Part shown: positions 9,740-19,713 of the stretch, piece by piece
Numbering within the stretch: the stretch's first letter is position 1
Layout: every line of letters begins with the position of its first letter
NCBI GenBank assembly: GCA_913060675.1
Contig: CAJXUS010000008.1
Coordinates: 1-64,000, forward strand
Direction of reading: 5' to 3'
Source of the DNA: an uncultured Rhodospirillales bacterium
GTDB taxonomy: Bacteria > Pseudomonadota > Alphaproteobacteria > Kiloniellales > Kiloniellaceae
DNA: 64,000 nt
Translations under genes and position numbers: made by a program
Notes under the pieces: model-generated
The model's database searches: none
What the model was told of the DNA's origin: nothing
The model's input: only the letters and a program-made list of their open reading frames with translations

Positions 9740-11089
9740 CTAAGCAACCGTAAAGGAGTGCTGAATTAATTTATTTTTAGGGTTAAAACGTATTTTTATG
9801 CGTAATTTCTCTATCCAGGCCGGATCAAGGTACTCAAGATGCGGGACAGTTATGATTTTATCCCCAAGAAAAATAGCCGGAAGACTATAACGGGCGACAA
9901 TCGGAACTGTTGTTGCTTTAAGCTGAGGGCTCTCTTGACATAGCTGCTGCCACCCCTTCTCACCCAAGGCTTTCAAGACCAATCCCTTATCTGTCATAGC
10001 TTTATGAATATGAACATAGAATCTGTTATCCCACAGAAAATCAGAACCAGATTTTAAAGAGACATCAGAGAGTTTTCTCGTTTCACGTACAACGGTGATC
10101 TTATCATTGAAAAGTACAATCTGACATCCTGCCAGAGTCGCTTTGAATTCAGTAATACCCAACAGTCCTGCGACCAAACGTCCGGTTTTTGAAGATCTCG
10201 GAGAATAATTTCCTCCTCCTATGGTCAAAAGTACCTTTTCCAAGGCTCGAGACAGAATGTCAGGATTAATCTTGGCCGATTCGCTGAAGTCTATCTCAGC
10301 AAAACCAGCAGGATTAACGACGACACGCTGGTTAATAAAACTGTCCGTCCGTTCTTCAAGATTTTTACGTATCCGACCCAGGCTATGGTTAATGCGTGCA
10401 AGTGTTTCTCGTCTGAGCCCCTGTCGCGCCAAATCAGGTATCCTTTGGCGCAACCGATTACGAAGGTAACTATCCTTATGATTACTAGGCTCTTCAATCC
10501 AGCCCCAGCCCCGATCCCGTAACGTCGCTAACAGGCGATCCTTAGGGATAGCCAGCAATGGTCGGATAAAATTCAATCCCCCATCCTGGCGTAACATCGA
10601 CATCCCTGCGAGACCATCTGCCCCGCTGTGGCGGATCAACCGCATTAAAAAGGTTTCGATTTGATCATCAAGATGGTGCGCCAGAGCGATGTCGGAAATT
10701 TTATTTTTTTCGCACCAGGTCGCAATCGCTTTATAGCGTCCATCTCTGGCCTGAACCTGCGTACTTCCTGTAGCTTCAGGGTCTTTTTTCCAGGTCAAAA
10801 TATGATGTTCAATACCTTCTGCCGCTAAACGAGCAGCCACCCATTTTGCTTCAAATTCTGATTCTGGGCGCAAACCATGATCCACGGTTACCGCCAAGAG
10901 TTCCCCGCCTTGTGAGAGGACCCACTCCTTAAGGAGAAGGCACAAAGCCATACTATCGGCCCCACCGGACACAGCGACACCAACCCTCAATGACGTACCG
11001 GGAAAAGTGAATGCAGACATCAAATCTGTAAACTCTTCCCCGTAAAGAGGCCCATCTAGAGGCAACAATTCAGACCTGCCGTCACTCAC
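9740..11089 (-). CDS. tilS: tRNA(Ile)-lysidine synthase
   Basis: Modifies C34 of the CAU-anticodon tRNA-Ile with lysine, using ATP, so that it reads AUA. The N-terminal N-type ATP pyrophosphatase domain contains the PP-loop AVSGGADSMALCLLL (about residues 39-53), plus HHLDDQIETFLMRL (about 136-149). The helical middle and a C-terminal substrate-binding domain (PIVARYSLPAIFLGDKI) complete the 449 residues. It lies between cpoB and ftsH, as in most alphaproteobacteria. Confidence 0.95.
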   Translation of the reverse strand: MSDGRSELLPLDGPLYGEEFTDLMSAFTFPGTSLRVGVAVSGGADSMALCLLLKEWVLSQGGELLAVTVDHGLRPESEFEAKWVAARLAAEGIEHHILTWKKDPEATGSTQVQARDGRYKAIATWCEKNKISDIALAHHLDDQIETFLMRLIRHSGADGLAGMSMLRQDGGLNFIRPLLAIPKDRLLATLRDRGWGWIEEPSNHKDSYLRNRLRQRIPDLARQGLRRETLARINHSLGRIRKNLEERTDSFINQRVVVNPAGFAEIDFSESAKINPDILSRALEKVLLTIGGGNYSPRSSKTGRLVAGLLGITEFKATLAGCQIVLFNDKITVVRETRKLSDVSLKSGSDFLWDNRFYVHIHKAMTDKGLVLKALGEKGWQQLCQESPQLKATTVPIVARYSLPAIFLGDKIITVPHLEYLDPAWIEKLRIKIRFNPKNKLIQHSFTVA

Positions 11090-11114
11090 TTCTAACTCAC
11101 TGTAAGGGATGTTA

Positions 11115-12161
11115 TTATTGGCAATTTAGTCTTTGAGTTTCCTGGCCGGCACGTTGTTTTATGATCGCCGAAGAATTGGGATAACGCGTCAGCAGCTCTC
11201 CAAAAGTACCACAAGCGTCTGCCGTATTACCAAGAGAGGATAGGGATAGGCCAAGCTTCAAAAGATTATCCGGTGCTTTAGAGCTACTTGGATAGCGTTG
11301 AAACGAATCAGCAAAGGTAATTGCAGCTTGCTGATAGTCACCCCGAACATAATAGGTCTCTCCCAACCAATAAGTCGCGTTGCCCGCAAGAGAATCTTCG
11401 GGGTGGCGTTCAACAAAAGTCGTAAATGCCTGCTCTGCTTCGTCGTATCTGGCCTGACGCAAAAGCCCGAAAGCATAATCATACTGCTGTTTGGGCGTAT
11501 CCCCAGGTAAATTGTAAGATCCGACTTCGTCTGAACGTAGTCCACCTTGAATTAAGCTTTGAGGGGATGCACTTTCAACTGCTGTGTTCGGCGCTGTGGC
11601 AGCCTGTTGTTGGGTATTGAAATTATTCAAATCCTCAGCACTAACCGTCCCCAAAACACCCGGCTGCCCGGAAGATTGCGGTTGTTGAAGTGTAGAGCCA
11701 GTTTGCGCTGGTGACGGCGCCCCCCCCGTTACTTGATTAGATTGCGGGAGTTGGCCAACCTGATTACCGTTTTCAAGGTTTTGTAACCGTAAATCGGTAT
11801 CAGCAACCAACTTGTCCAGACGTTTGCCCATCTGATCCAATTGGAAATTAACCTGTTCAAACTGTCCCGTGAGTTTGCGCATTTGGTTCTCAACTTGCGA
11901 CAAACGCAGTTCAACCCTGCCAGAGTTTGCGCCACCACCTGTATCGGACCCAACTGCGGCCAAGTCTGCAGCCGAGGGCGTTTTACCCTGATAGATGTGT
12001 TGTTGAAGGGTCACGAGCTCTCTTTGCAGGCGATCAATCTTGTTAACCAGCCCCTGAACTTGCGAATTTTGTGCCCAAGAATTTACTGGGAAAGCCAGTA
12101 AAACGATTACGGCGCCAGCAACCATACGGAACGTTTTCCAATTAACGGCCATCAATGACAT
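11115..12161 (-). CDS. cpoB: Cell division coordinator CpoB (YbgF)
   Basis: Periplasmic Tol-Pal accessory factor that links outer-membrane constriction to septal peptidoglycan synthesis. I chose the ATG at 12161, giving MSLMAVNWKTF and a signal peptide ending ...VNSWAQ, with GAAAAGAAG just upstream; a longer frame to 12197 adds 12 residues with no signal-peptide logic. An N-terminal coiled coil (VNKIDRLQRELVTLQQH and LSQVENQMRKLTGQFEQV) is the trimerisation region. A Gln/Ser/Thr-rich linker follows, then three TPR-like repeats starting at QQYDYAFGLLRQARYDEAEQAF. A terminator separates it from pal. Confidence 0.92.
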   Translation of the reverse strand: MSLMAVNWKTFRMVAGAVIVLLAFPVNSWAQNSQVQGLVNKIDRLQRELVTLQQHIYQGKTPSAADLAAVGSDTGGGANSGRVELRLSQVENQMRKLTGQFEQVNFQLDQMGKRLDKLVADTDLRLQNLENGNQVGQLPQSNQVTGGAPSPAQTGSTLQQPQSSGQPGVLGTVSAEDLNNFNTQQQAATAPNTAVESASPQSLIQGGLRSDEVGSYNLPGDTPKQQYDYAFGLLRQARYDEAEQAFTTFVERHPEDSLAGNATYWLGETYYVRGDYQQAAITFADSFQRYPSSSKAPDNLLKLGLSLSSLGNTADACGTFGELLTRYPNSSAIIKQRAGQETQRLNCQ

Positions 12162-12255
12162 CTTCTTTTCACACCCTCGAACGATAAATAATATCATCCC
12201 TTATACGTCGCCATCTTGGTAACAATGTGGCATCCGTACAGAAATGTAATTCTTA

Positions 12256-12300
12256 AACAAAAAAATCCCGTTCGGTTTCACAACCAAACGGGATTTTTAA
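12256..12300 (-). terminator. Rho-independent terminator between pal and cpoB
   Basis: A near-perfect stem, AAAAATCCCGTT...AACGGGATTTTT (12261-12297), is followed on the minus strand by a T run. It lies after pal and before cpoB, so it should end or attenuate tol-pal transcripts and make cpoB partly dependent on its own promoter within about 12162-12255. Confidence 0.88.
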
Positions 12301-12317
12301 AATAACAATCGATGCGC

Positions 12318-12839
12318 TTAGTTTACAACAAAGACAGCACGACGGTTCTGAGCCCAAGCTTCTTCGGTAGAACCCAGAACTGCTGGACGCTCTTTACCAA
12401 AGCTTACAACTTGAAGACGGTTAGGATTTACGCCCAAAGCAACAAGGTAATCACGTACAGAATTTGCACGACGTTCACCCAAAGCAAGGTTGTATTCACG
12501 CGTACCGCGTTCATCAGCATGACCTTCAACGGTCAAAGTAACTGATGGATAGCTGTTGAGCCATACCGCAAGAGCTTCAGTCGTCTTTTGACCTTCAGCT
12601 TGTAGATCACTCTGGTCATAACCAAAGAAAACCCGGTCGCCAACGTTAACGACGAGGTGTTCCAGTGAACCTGGCTGAGGCCCTTGGATGGAAGATGAAT
12701 CTACAGAAGAAGACTGGTCTGTTGTACCAGTTGTCGCAGACGCCCCGTCATTGGACCCCCCTGCTGTGTCATCGGAATTGCTAGCACAAGCACTTAGGAA
12801 CAGTGCGGCTGCAAACATGGTGAGCAACTTAAAGCGCAT
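12318..12839 (-). CDS. pal: Peptidoglycan-associated lipoprotein Pal
   Basis: Outer-membrane lipoprotein that binds peptidoglycan and is pulled on by TolB/TolA during constriction. The ATG at 12839 gives MRFKLLTMFAAALFLSAC, an ideal lipoprotein signal with lipobox LSAC, preceded by GAGAGGG at proper spacing; the longer frame to 12911 spoils the signal and is rejected. A Ser/Thr/Asp-rich linker leads to the OmpA-like domain VFFGYDQSDLQ...LTVEGHADERGTREYNLALGERRANSV...VVSFGKERP, with the peptidoglycan-binding Asp and Arg in HADERG and LGERRA. It follows tolB. Confidence 0.97.
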   Translation of the reverse strand: MRFKLLTMFAAALFLSACASNSDDTAGGSNDGASATTGTTDQSSSVDSSSIQGPQPGSLEHLVVNVGDRVFFGYDQSDLQAEGQKTTEALAVWLNSYPSVTLTVEGHADERGTREYNLALGERRANSVRDYLVALGVNPNRLQVVSFGKERPAVLGSTEEAWAQNRRAVFVVN

Positions 12840-13002
12840 ATTGTTTCGCCCTCTCGAGTAATACCCGGATACTAAATTGTTAAAGTGACCCGTATGAAAA
12901 TATCGGACCAACGAAGAAACTCAAAAACCCCCTGTTACACCGATTAAATCGGGAAACGCCCACGACTATAACGATGTAACAGTGGTTTATCAAGCATACA
13001 GC

Positions 13003-14361
13003 TTATTGCAATAGTGGTGACCAAGCAGGATCAACACCATCAAGAGGGGTAACGACCTGCCGTTCGTTGTAACCTGAAAGATCGACGGTATAGACATTGC
13101 TTTTTACTTTACCACGACTATCAGACTTACCCTGTTTAAAATATGACAGCACACGGCCATTCGGCGACCACGTCGGACCTTCGACATGGTATCCTTCAGA
13201 AAGCATCCGCTCACCTGACCCATCTGGCTTCATGACACCGATGTAGAACTTTCTACCAGAAAGACGGGTGAAAGCGATCAGATCTCCGCGAGGTGACCAT
13301 ACCGGAGTCGCGTAACGTCCTTTGTTAAAAGAGATTCTTTTAACATTACCGCCATTAACATCCATCACATATAACTGCTGGCTTCCCCCTCGATCCGAGT
13401 TAAATACAACCTTAGATCCATCTGGCGAATAAGAAGGAGACGTATCAATTGCAGGGTCGTTAGTCAGTCGAATAAACTTCCGCGTCCGCAGATCCATGGA
13501 GTAAATTTCGGTATTACCCCGATCAGCCAAGCTCATGACGACAGAGTTTCCGTCAGGAGAAAACCGCGGCGCGAAGCTCATGCCCTTGAAATTGCCAAGA
13601 GTTTCTTCTCGACCCGTTTGCAGGTCTAAAAGCTTAACTTTGGGAACATTGCCCTCGAATGACAAATATGTGATCTCTTGCGAAGTCGGAGAGAACCGGG
13701 GCGTGAAGACATCAAAACGACCATTGGTCAGGAATTTATGGTTGAAACCATCCTGATCCATAATTGCCAGTCGCCGTTGGCGCCGATTCTGTGGCCCAGT
13801 TTCAGAAACATACACCAAACGTGTATCGAAATAGCCGCTCTCACCCGTCAGGCGCTTGTAGATCGCATCAGATATCCGGTGGGCAATACGGCGCCAGTTG
13901 GTGCGAGTTGATGTATAGGAAAAGCCCGTCATCATATTCTCGGCATAGACATCCCAAAGCCGAAACTCAACATTGACCTTACCATCACCTTGGACCTGGA
14001 TCTTCCCCGTCACCAAAGCCTGTGCGTTAATCAACCGCCAGTCACCAAACCGAACGCCAACTCTAAGTGAGTTTCGATCTTGAATGAAAGCCTTATCATC
14101 AATGGGCTTGAACAAACCTGTCCGCTCTAGGTTTGAAGAAATAACCTCGGCGATATCACGGCCAATAAGTTGTTCTTCAGGTTGCCCTCCATGGAAATCA
14201 GCGATTGCTACGGGCAAAGGTTCAACAAAGCCTTCCGTAATATTCACATTGATTTCGGCCAGAGCAGGGAAACTACCGACAACAACTCCCAGAGTCCCAG
14301 CTACGGCAAGGAATATACCGCGCGTTGCCTTTAATAAATTCAATATTCTTCTCCCATTCAT
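13003..14361 (-). CDS. tolB: Tol-Pal system translocation protein TolB
   Basis: Periplasmic beta-propeller protein that shuttles between TolA and Pal. It has 452 residues. An N-terminal signal peptide ends near ...[14 protein letters not shown]. The N-terminal domain carries the PLPVAIADF and [12 protein letters not shown] motifs, and the C-terminal six-bladed propeller shows repeated WD40-like/TolB motifs such as [26 protein letters not shown] and [10 protein letters not shown]. The start overlaps the stop of the TolA-III-like gene upstream by four bases, which implies translational coupling. Confidence 0.96.
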   Translation of the reverse strand: MNGRRILNLLKATRGIFLAVAGTLGVVVGSFPALAEINVNITEGFVEPLPVAIADFHGGQPEEQLIGRDIAEVISSNLERTGLFKPIDDKAFIQDRNSLRVGVRFGDWRLINAQALVTGKIQVQGDGKVNVEFRLWDVYAENMMTGFSYTSTRTNWRRIAHRISDAIYKRLTGESGYFDTRLVYVSETGPQNRRQRRLAIMDQDGFNHKFLTNGRFDVFTPRFSPTSQEITYLSFEGNVPKVKLLDLQTGREETLGNFKGMSFAPRFSPDGNSVVMSLADRGNTEIYSMDLRTRKFIRLTNDPAIDTSPSYSPDGSKVVFNSDRGGSQQLYVMDVNGGNVKRISFNKGRYATPVWSPRGDLIAFTRLSGRKFYIGVMKPDGSGERMLSEGYHVEGPTWSPNGRVLSYFKQGKSDSRGKVKSNVYTVDLSGYNERQVVTPLDGVDPAWSPLLQ

Positions 14362-14753
14362 TGCCCGAACATTGTTGACGGGTCAAAACGCCAAATCGAT
14401 GTTTGCCAATCTTTATAAAGGTTAATTGGCAAATTGTACGGCGCACATCTAATAATTTCTGTTTTTAATTTTTCTGCTAACGCTACGAATTCTTCATCTT
14501 GAGTAGATTGCCCCTGATCGACAACTTTTATACTTTCAACATTACCGTCTTCATACAGTTCTACCGACAACTCAACGATCATGCTTTCACTGTATGTCAC
14601 ATTCGGGCTTATTTTTAAACATTGGCCCCACGGTTGTTGGTCCAATTTGTTACCATTGTCTAGTCTAGTTTCGGCATATCCCGAGCTAATATCCCACAGG
14701 ATAAGCACAGTACAGGCAAGACAGCGAAAAACGGTTCGAGCTCGATTAAGCAT
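14358..14753 (-). CDS. Stand-alone periplasmic TolA domain III paralogue
   Basis: A 131-residue protein made of an N-terminal hydrophobic export signal (about residues 8-27, cleaved near SGYAET) and a single domain that aligns without gaps to the last 91 residues of the TolA encoded just upstream. By hand I count 38 identities in 91. The two cysteines (in GQCLK and IRCAPYNLP) match those of TolA domain III, and both proteins end in MFGQ. It lacks TolA's membrane anchor SHLS-like region and the Pro/Glu arm. It sits 11 bp after tolA and overlaps tolB by four bases, so it is co-expressed with the Tol machine. It probably arose by tandem duplication and could bind TolB or Pal without coupling to TolQR; that role is inference. 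Confidence 0.85.
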   Translation of the reverse strand: MLNRARTVFRCLACTVLILWDISSGYAETRLDNGNKLDQQPWGQCLKISPNVTYSESMIVELSVELYEDGNVESIKVVDQGQSTQDEEFVALAEKLKTEIIRCAPYNLPINLYKDWQTSIWRFDPSTMFGQ

Positions 14754-14764
14754 CCATCTCCACT

Positions 14765-15670
14765 CTATTGCCCAAACATTTTTGACGGATCAAAGCTCAT
14801 ATTCACTGCCTGCCAATCATCATACAGATCAATTGGGAGATTATAAGGCGCACAGCTAATAACAGCTCTTCGCGCATTTTCAGCAGCAGTTTTAAAGTAT
14901 GCATCTTTGTTAAACCGATTTTGATCCACAATACGCACACCACTTACGCTACCATCCCGGCGTAAATTGAACGATATATCGACAATCATTTCATCTGCCT
15001 GCAAAGCACCAGCATCCACACGCCAACAGCGTTTCATCTGCTGTTGCAAAGAGCGTTGAATATCATTTATTTGTGACGCAGAAGCCCGTTGGCGCTTTGG
15101 CGTATTATTCGCTTGCCCTTTTGACGTCGACTTTTTAGGAGCTGACTTAAGTTTATCAACATTCTTCAAAATAGACGTAAGTGCATCAAACTTTGGCTTA
15201 GGCTCTTCTTTTTTCTTTGCAACTTTTGGCTCTGGTCGCTTAGGCGGTTTTGGGCGCGCCTTGGGTTTCGGCGTTACGATTTTTTTGACTTCCTCGAGCT
15301 CAGGTTCAGGCTCTGGCTCAGGAATAGGTTCTGGCTCAATTTTTTGAATTATTTCCGGCTCAGGAGCTTCGACCTTGAGAGGTTCTGGTTCTGGAATTGG
15401 CTCTGGCTCGGGTTCAGGAGCGGGCTCAGGCTCGGGAGCGGGTTCTGGTTCAGGCTTTGGCTCGGGTTTTGGTGGTTCTTCCGGCTCAGGCTCAGGTTCT
15501 TCTTGCTCTGGTGCAGGAGGCTTTTCCACATCCAATTCAGCCAAAACAACAAACTCAACCGGCACAACCTGGTCAGCAAGAAACGGCTTGTTAAAACGCG
15601 GCAATCCAAAGATCACAAACGCCAATAAGGCCATATGTAAGAATAAAGAAAGAGCAACACCCGTACGCAT
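14765..15670 (-). CDS. tolA: Cell envelope integrity protein TolA
   Basis: Inner-membrane protein that carries TolQR proton-motive-force energy across the periplasm to TolB and Pal. It has 301 residues: a short cytoplasmic N-terminus with one membrane helix ([18 protein letters not shown], about 5-22), a Pro/Glu-rich stretch (51-127), a Lys/Pro-rich stretch (130-160), a helical segment, and C-terminal domain III (211-301) with cysteines in MKRCWRV and [10 protein letters not shown]. The TonB-like P-E/P-K arm replaces the Ala/Lys-rich helical domain II of E. coli. It sits between tolR and the domain III paralogue, with 11-bp gaps on both sides. Confidence 0.95.
   Translation of the reverse strand: MRTGVALSLFLHMALLAFVIFGLPRFNKPFLADQVVPVEFVVLAELDVEKPPAPEQEEPEPEPEEPPKPEPKPEPEPAPEPEPAPEPEPEPIPEPEPLKVEAPEPEIIQKIEPEPIPEPEPEPELEEVKKIVTPKPKARPKPPKRPEPKVAKKKEEPKPKFDALTSILKNVDKLKSAPKKSTSKGQANNTPKRQRASASQINDIQRSLQQQMKRCWRVDAGALQADEMIVDISFNLRRDGSVSGVRIVDQNRFNKDAYFKTAAENARRAVISCAPYNLPIDLYDDWQAVNMSFDPSKMFGQ
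15290..15520 (-). repeat. Pro-Glu coding repeat in tolA
   Basis: Residues 51-127 of TolA are an almost regular series of PEP, PAPEPEP and PIPEPEP units. At the DNA level this is a GGYTCN-type hexamer repetition on the plus strand. It produces several long open frames on the opposite strand that are not genes. Such tracts are prone to slippage, so length variation between strains is plausible. Confidence 0.9.
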
Positions 15671-15681
15671 GATATTCGCGA

Positions 15682-16140
15682 CTACTTATCTTCTTTAGGG
15701 AGCTCAGCTATCAAGGCAACCCTCTCATAGCCAGCACTGTTCACCAGCCCCATTACCTGCATGACACGACCATAATCAATTGTCTTATCGCCTCGAACAT
15801 AAACCCGTGTATCAGGCTTATTTTCAGTTATAGCATTTAATCGTGGCACTAATTGATCTTCTTCAATTTTGGCCTCTTGAATATAAAGCTCGCCCCGAGC
15901 ATTCACAGTGATAACAAGAGGCTCCTCAGAAGCATTCAATGATTTCGCCTGTGTTTTAGGTAAATCCACAGGCACCCCGACGGTTAACAGCGGAGCCGTT
16001 ACCATAAAGACAATCAACAGGACCAACATGACATCAACAAAAGGGGTGACGTTGATATCACTCATCGGCTTTCGGCTAGAGCGGGTCCACCGACGTGTCC
16101 CCTTTCCCCCACCACTGCCACTTAGTGTCGGAGCCGCCAT
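15682..16140 (-). CDS. tolR: Tol-Pal system protein TolR
   Basis: ExbD/TolR-family subunit of the proton-driven TolQR motor. It has 152 residues: a Gly/Ser/Arg-rich cytoplasmic N-terminus, then [22 protein letters not shown] with the proton-binding aspartate in FVDVMLVLL, and a periplasmic domain ending in [12 protein letters not shown]. The start lies one base after the tolQ stop, typical of tight coupling in this operon. Confidence 0.97.
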   Translation of the reverse strand: MAAPTLSGSGGGKGTRRWTRSSRKPMSDINVTPFVDVMLVLLIVFMVTAPLLTVGVPVDLPKTQAKSLNASEEPLVITVNARGELYIQEAKIEEDQLVPRLNAITENKPDTRVYVRGDKTIDYGRVMQVMGLVNSAGYERVALIAELPKEDK

Positions 16141-16141
16141 A

Positions 16142-16912
16142 CTAGTGCTCCTCTAACTGGCGGGAGAGGATGGCACTGAATTCGCCCGCAAACACTTCAA
16201 GTCTCGCACCATATCGGCCGATATCACTTGAAAGTTTGTTATACGCAAGGACAGCTGGAATAGCAGCAACAAGGCCCAGTGCCGTCGCAAAAAGAGCTTC
16301 GGCAATACCTGGTGCAACGACTGCCAAACTGGTGTTTTTTGATGCCGCAATAGATGTAAAGGCGTTCATAATTCCCCAGACCGTTCCAAAAAGACCGATA
16401 AAAGGGGCAGAAGATCCAACTGAAGCGAGGAAAACCATACCGCGTTCCAGAATGTCCATTTCTCTATTGAGACTAATGTCCATAACTCTGTCGATCCGTT
16501 GCTGCAGGCTTACCCGCGCATGGTCGCTTCTGTTACCGGTACCGCGACTGCTCGCCCGACGCCATTCACGCATAGCGGAAATAAAAATACTCGATACAGG
16601 GTCAGAGGGACGCTTTTCAATGCGGTCATAGAGATCATCAAGAGAACCGCCTGACCAGAAAGCTTCGTCAAATTGATCGGCTCGTTTACGAAGATTGCGT
16701 AATTTTACAATCTTATCGAACATGATGGCCCAAGACCAAATCGAGGCAATGACCAAGATAAAGATCACGACTTTGACAATAATATCAGCCTGAAGGAAAA
16801 GCCCCCAAACACTCATATCGTGAATTGCCGAAGCGCCACCAAGTGCAACTGAATCGACGATATCACCACCAAGACCAACGGTCTCAACTGTCTCAATTAC
16901 TTCATTTGCCAT
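16142..16912 (-). CDS. tolQ: Tol-Pal system protein TolQ
   Basis: MotA/TolQ/ExbB-family inner-membrane subunit of the Tol motor. It has 256 residues with three membrane helices: about 38-62 (ADIIVKVVIFILVIASIWSW), then the pair containing APFIGLFGTVWGIMNAF and GIAEALFATALGLVAAIPAV, whose conserved Thr/Gly residues line the ion path beside TolR Asp. The long cytoplasmic loop lies between helices 1 and 2. It is the first tol gene and follows ybgC by 33 bp. Confidence 0.97.
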   Translation of the reverse strand: MANEVIETVETVGLGGDIVDSVALGGASAIHDMSVWGLFLQADIIVKVVIFILVIASIWSWAIMFDKIVKLRNLRKRADQFDEAFWSGGSLDDLYDRIEKRPSDPVSSIFISAMREWRRASSRGTGNRSDHARVSLQQRIDRVMDISLNREMDILERGMVFLASVGSSAPFIGLFGTVWGIMNAFTSIAASKNTSLAVVAPGIAEALFATALGLVAAIPAVLAYNKLSSDIGRYGARLEVFAGEFSAILSRQLEEH

Positions 16913-16945
16913 CTTCTTTGGCAGCTCCCTTTAGAACCCTATAAC

Positions 16946-17398
16946 TTATTCCCCAAAAGACATCAGGGCTTGACTAATCTCGCTCGGGATCCTTGCGGGT
17001 CCCCCCTTTTCGCTGACACAGGCAATCCGGATGTTACACCGTACCAATGCCTCATCTCCTCGCATGATAACTTGCTCAAACGAAAAGCTGGCCCCCTTCA
17101 TCTCAGTAACCCGCGATCGAACTTCCAATAGGTCATCAAGATACGCAGGCTGTACGAACTTAAGAAAGCAATCTTTTACGGCAAAAAAAAGGCCGAAACG
17201 CTGACTTAATTCGGTTTGTTCAAGACCGAGAAGGCGGAGGATCTCTGTTCGCGCTCTCTCTGCGAACTTCAAGTAATTGGCATGATAGACTATTTTCGCA
17301 TTATCTGTGTCTTCGTAATACACCCGAACAGGAAAGCGATGCGCACCATTTTCCAAGGCTCCAGACAAAGGAAGGTCACAAATTTGCTTCATAGTCAT
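16946..17398 (-). CDS. ybgC: Tol-Pal associated acyl-CoA thioesterase YbgC
   Basis: Hotdog-fold thioesterase of about 150 residues found at the head of tol-pal operons. The 4HBT-type active site motif is visible in [26 protein letters not shown], with the catalytic Asp in [14 protein letters not shown]. coli YbgC hydrolyses short acyl-CoAs and is linked to phospholipid metabolism; its exact role in Tol function is unsettled. It overlaps ruvB by four bases, so ruvCAB, ybgC and tolQ may share a transcript. Confidence 0.95.
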   Translation of the reverse strand: MTMKQICDLPLSGALENGAHRFPVRVYYEDTDNAKIVYHANYLKFAERARTEILRLLGLEQTELSQRFGLFFAVKDCFLKFVQPAYLDDLLEVRSRVTEMKGASFSFEQVIMRGDEALVRCNIRIACVSEKGGPARIPSEISQALMSFGE

Positions 17399-18477
17399 TT
17401 GCCCTCTACGTCCCCAGTTCCGCTATCAGGCACACTCCCAGAAAGTAAATCCATCTGTGTAGAACGTCGTGAAGACACTTCAACGGGCTCATTCAAACCC
17501 AAATATTTATACCCGCTACTACTGAGCATCCGTCCCCGAGGTGTGCGCTGAAGAAACCCCTGCTGAATTAAATAGGGCTCAATGACATCTTCAATAACAT
17601 CTCTTTGCTCTGAAAGTGCCGCAGCCAAAGTTTCTGCGCCAACAGGACCGCCACCGTAATTTTCAGCGATAACCCGCAGATACTTGCGGTCCATGGCATC
17701 AAGGCCTTTTTCATCAACATCCAAACGGCGCAACGCAACATCAGCGTCAGCAGCTTCGATTAACTCTACACCCGCCACAGAAGCAAAGTCGCGAACTCGA
17801 CGAAGCAGCCGACCAGAAACACGAGGTGTTCCCCTTGAGCGACGGGCAATTTCAAAAGCACCTTCATCACTCATTGGTGCATCAAGAATTTTAGCCCCAC
17901 GCGCTACAATCTGTTGCAGTTCCTCAGGTTCGTAAAACTGTAACCGCAGCGGGATACCAAAACGTTCTCTCAAAGGTGTCGATATCAGCCCAGATCTGGT
18001 GGTTGCACCGATCAAGGTAAAGGGAGGTAGATCGATCTGAACTGAGCGTGCAGCAGGTCCTTCGCCAATGATGAGGTCAAGTTTGAAGTCTTCCATCGCC
18101 GGATAAAGGATTTCTTCGACAACGGGTGATAATCGGTGGATCTCATCAATAAACAGAACATCATGAGATTCCAGGTTGGTAAGAATTGCGGCTAGATCTC
18201 CAGCCTTTGCAATCACCGGGCCAGAAGTCGCGCGAAAACCGACACCAAGTTCTCTTGCTACAACTTGGGCAAGGGTTGTTTTTCCAAGACCTGGGGGGCC
18301 AAAAAATAAAACATGATCAAGCGCTTCACCACGTTGTTTTGCGGCCTCAATGAAAATGTGTAAATTTTCTCGGAGCTGGCGTTGACCAATAAATTCTCCA
18401 AGACTTAACGGGCGTATAGACTTTTCAGCGCCGTCACCTTCGGAAAATTCATTTGAGACCAGTCTATCTTCACTCAA
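17395..18477 (-). CDS. ruvB: Holliday junction branch migration helicase RuvB
   Basis: AAA+ motor that with RuvA drives branch migration of Holliday junctions. It has 360 residues. Walker A is [12 protein letters not shown], Walker B is [11 protein letters not shown], sensor 1 is [12 protein letters not shown] with the arginine finger region TPLRERFGI, and the C-terminal winged helix ends near [14 protein letters not shown]. The start overlaps the ruvA stop by four bases. Confidence 0.98.
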   Translation of the reverse strand: MSEDRLVSNEFSEGDGAEKSIRPLSLGEFIGQRQLRENLHIFIEAAKQRGEALDHVLFFGPPGLGKTTLAQVVARELGVGFRATSGPVIAKAGDLAAILTNLESHDVLFIDEIHRLSPVVEEILYPAMEDFKLDLIIGEGPAARSVQIDLPPFTLIGATTRSGLISTPLRERFGIPLRLQFYEPEELQQIVARGAKILDAPMSDEGAFEIARRSRGTPRVSGRLLRRVRDFASVAGVELIEAADADVALRRLDVDEKGLDAMDRKYLRVIAENYGGGPVGAETLAAALSEQRDVIEDVIEPYLIQQGFLQRTPRGRMLSSSGYKYLGLNEPVEVSSRRSTQMDLLSGSVPDSGTGDVEGK

Positions 18478-19100
18478 CGCATCAACTCCGCCAAACCACC
18501 TTTAATAAGATTCTCAAGCGGCGCCTCGAGCCCCTGCTCACTGGATACCTTCGCAACCGCACTATAAGCTTCAGAGCGCCGATACCCTAGATTAACCAGA
18601 GCGGAAATTGCATCTTCTGATACGGCCAGAGTAGATGCCGTTGTCCCTTTATGCTCTGTTGAAGAATCGACAACCTGTCCCGACACTCCGAGCGAAAGCT
18701 TAGCGATCTTGTCCTTAAGCTCGTTCACAATTCGAACCGCTAGTTTTGGCCCGACACCACTTGCGCGCGTCAACGTCGTTTTATCTTGAGCAGCTATGGC
18801 AACTGAAAGCTCATCAGGCGATATAGCAGACAGAATTGCCAAACCGACTTTGGCCCCAACGCCCTGGACAGTGCCAAGCAAAAGATACCATTCTTTTTCA
18901 GCCTGTGTAGCAAACCCAAAAAGATGAATATGATCTTCCCGAACGTGGGTCTCGATCAATAGGCTGGCGACTTCTCCTTCTCCAGGAAGAGCCGAGAGGG
19001 TTCGACTTGAACAAAAAGCCACATAGCCAACACCACCGACATCGAGCATGACCCAATCATCTCCGGTGGAATCCACTTTACCTGTCAGCTTTCCGATCAT
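18474..19100 (-). CDS. ruvA: Holliday junction branch migration complex subunit RuvA
   Basis: DNA-binding subunit that forms a tetramer on four-way junctions and recruits RuvB. It has 208 residues. An OB-fold N-terminal domain ([26 protein letters not shown]) is followed by helix-hairpin-helix pairs ([21 protein letters not shown] and [19 protein letters not shown]) and a C-terminal RuvB-binding three-helix domain ([19 protein letters not shown]). Overlaps ruvC and ruvB by four bases each. Confidence 0.97.
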   Translation of the reverse strand: MIGKLTGKVDSTGDDWVMLDVGGVGYVAFCSSRTLSALPGEGEVASLLIETHVREDHIHLFGFATQAEKEWYLLLGTVQGVGAKVGLAILSAISPDELSVAIAAQDKTTLTRASGVGPKLAVRIVNELKDKIAKLSLGVSGQVVDSSTEHKGTTASTLAVSEDAISALVNLGYRRSEAYSAVAKVSSEQGLEAPLENLIKGGLAELMR

Positions 19101-19687
19101 CGGAATTTTTTCCCTCTGGCCTTTCCGGCCTTCTTATTTTCCAATCGGGGATCATCCATACCTGCTTTTTTCAAAGCCGCAGCAATTGGATCCTCAACTC
19201 CCGCAGCCCATTTGCGCCTCGTTGAGACATTATGAGCATGGCAGATAGCAATTGCCAATGCATCAGAGGCATCAGTGGAAGTTGCTTTACATCCCGGCAA
19301 CAGCCTCTCAACCATCATCAACACTTGCTCCTTGGTCGCATGCCCTGTGCCGACAACCGACTTTTTAACGATCATAGGCAGGTATTCCCCAACAGGAAGC
19401 CCCATCAATGCTGGTGTGACCAGAGCAATTCCGCGGGCCATACCGAGTTTCAGAGTAGAGCTGGGATTTTTATTCGCCAGAGTAATTTCAACGGCTGCCT
19501 CATCAGGTTGGTAATCGCCCAATACGGCGCGAATACCATCGTGAATTTCCACAAGACGCTGAGGGAGTTCATTGGTTGAAAGTGTCTTGATCACACCATT
19601 GGCTACATGGTGCAGTCGATTACCTTCAGATTCCAGTATACCCCACCCGGTAAAACGAAGGCCGGGATCTATTCCAATGATCCGCAT
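19097..19687 (-). CDS. ruvC: Crossover junction endodeoxyribonuclease RuvC
   Basis: Dimeric resolvase that cuts Holliday junctions symmetrically. It has 196 residues; the RNase H-like fold shows catalytic Asp in RIIGIDPGLRFTGWG, Glu in DEAAVEITL, and the C-terminal acidic pair in ATSTDASDALAIAICHAH. The C-terminal ~30 residues are basic and extend past the fold. It opens the ruvCAB unit, 26 bp after the yebC stop. Confidence 0.97.
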   Translation of the reverse strand: MRIIGIDPGLRFTGWGILESEGNRLHHVANGVIKTLSTNELPQRLVEIHDGIRAVLGDYQPDEAAVEITLANKNPSSTLKLGMARGIALVTPALMGLPVGEYLPMIVKKSVVGTGHATKEQVLMMVERLLPGCKATSTDASDALAIAICHAHNVSTRRKWAAGVEDPIAAALKKAGMDDPRLENKKAGKARGKKFR

Positions 19688-19713
19688 TATTCCTAGATCC
19701 GGCCCCCAAATAA

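Noticed and set aside
15344-15698. Several plus-strand open frames of 60-107 codons opposite tolA
   Set aside because: They are mirror frames of the Pro-Glu repeat and have simple-sequence translations (Gly/Ser or Leu/Ala repeats).
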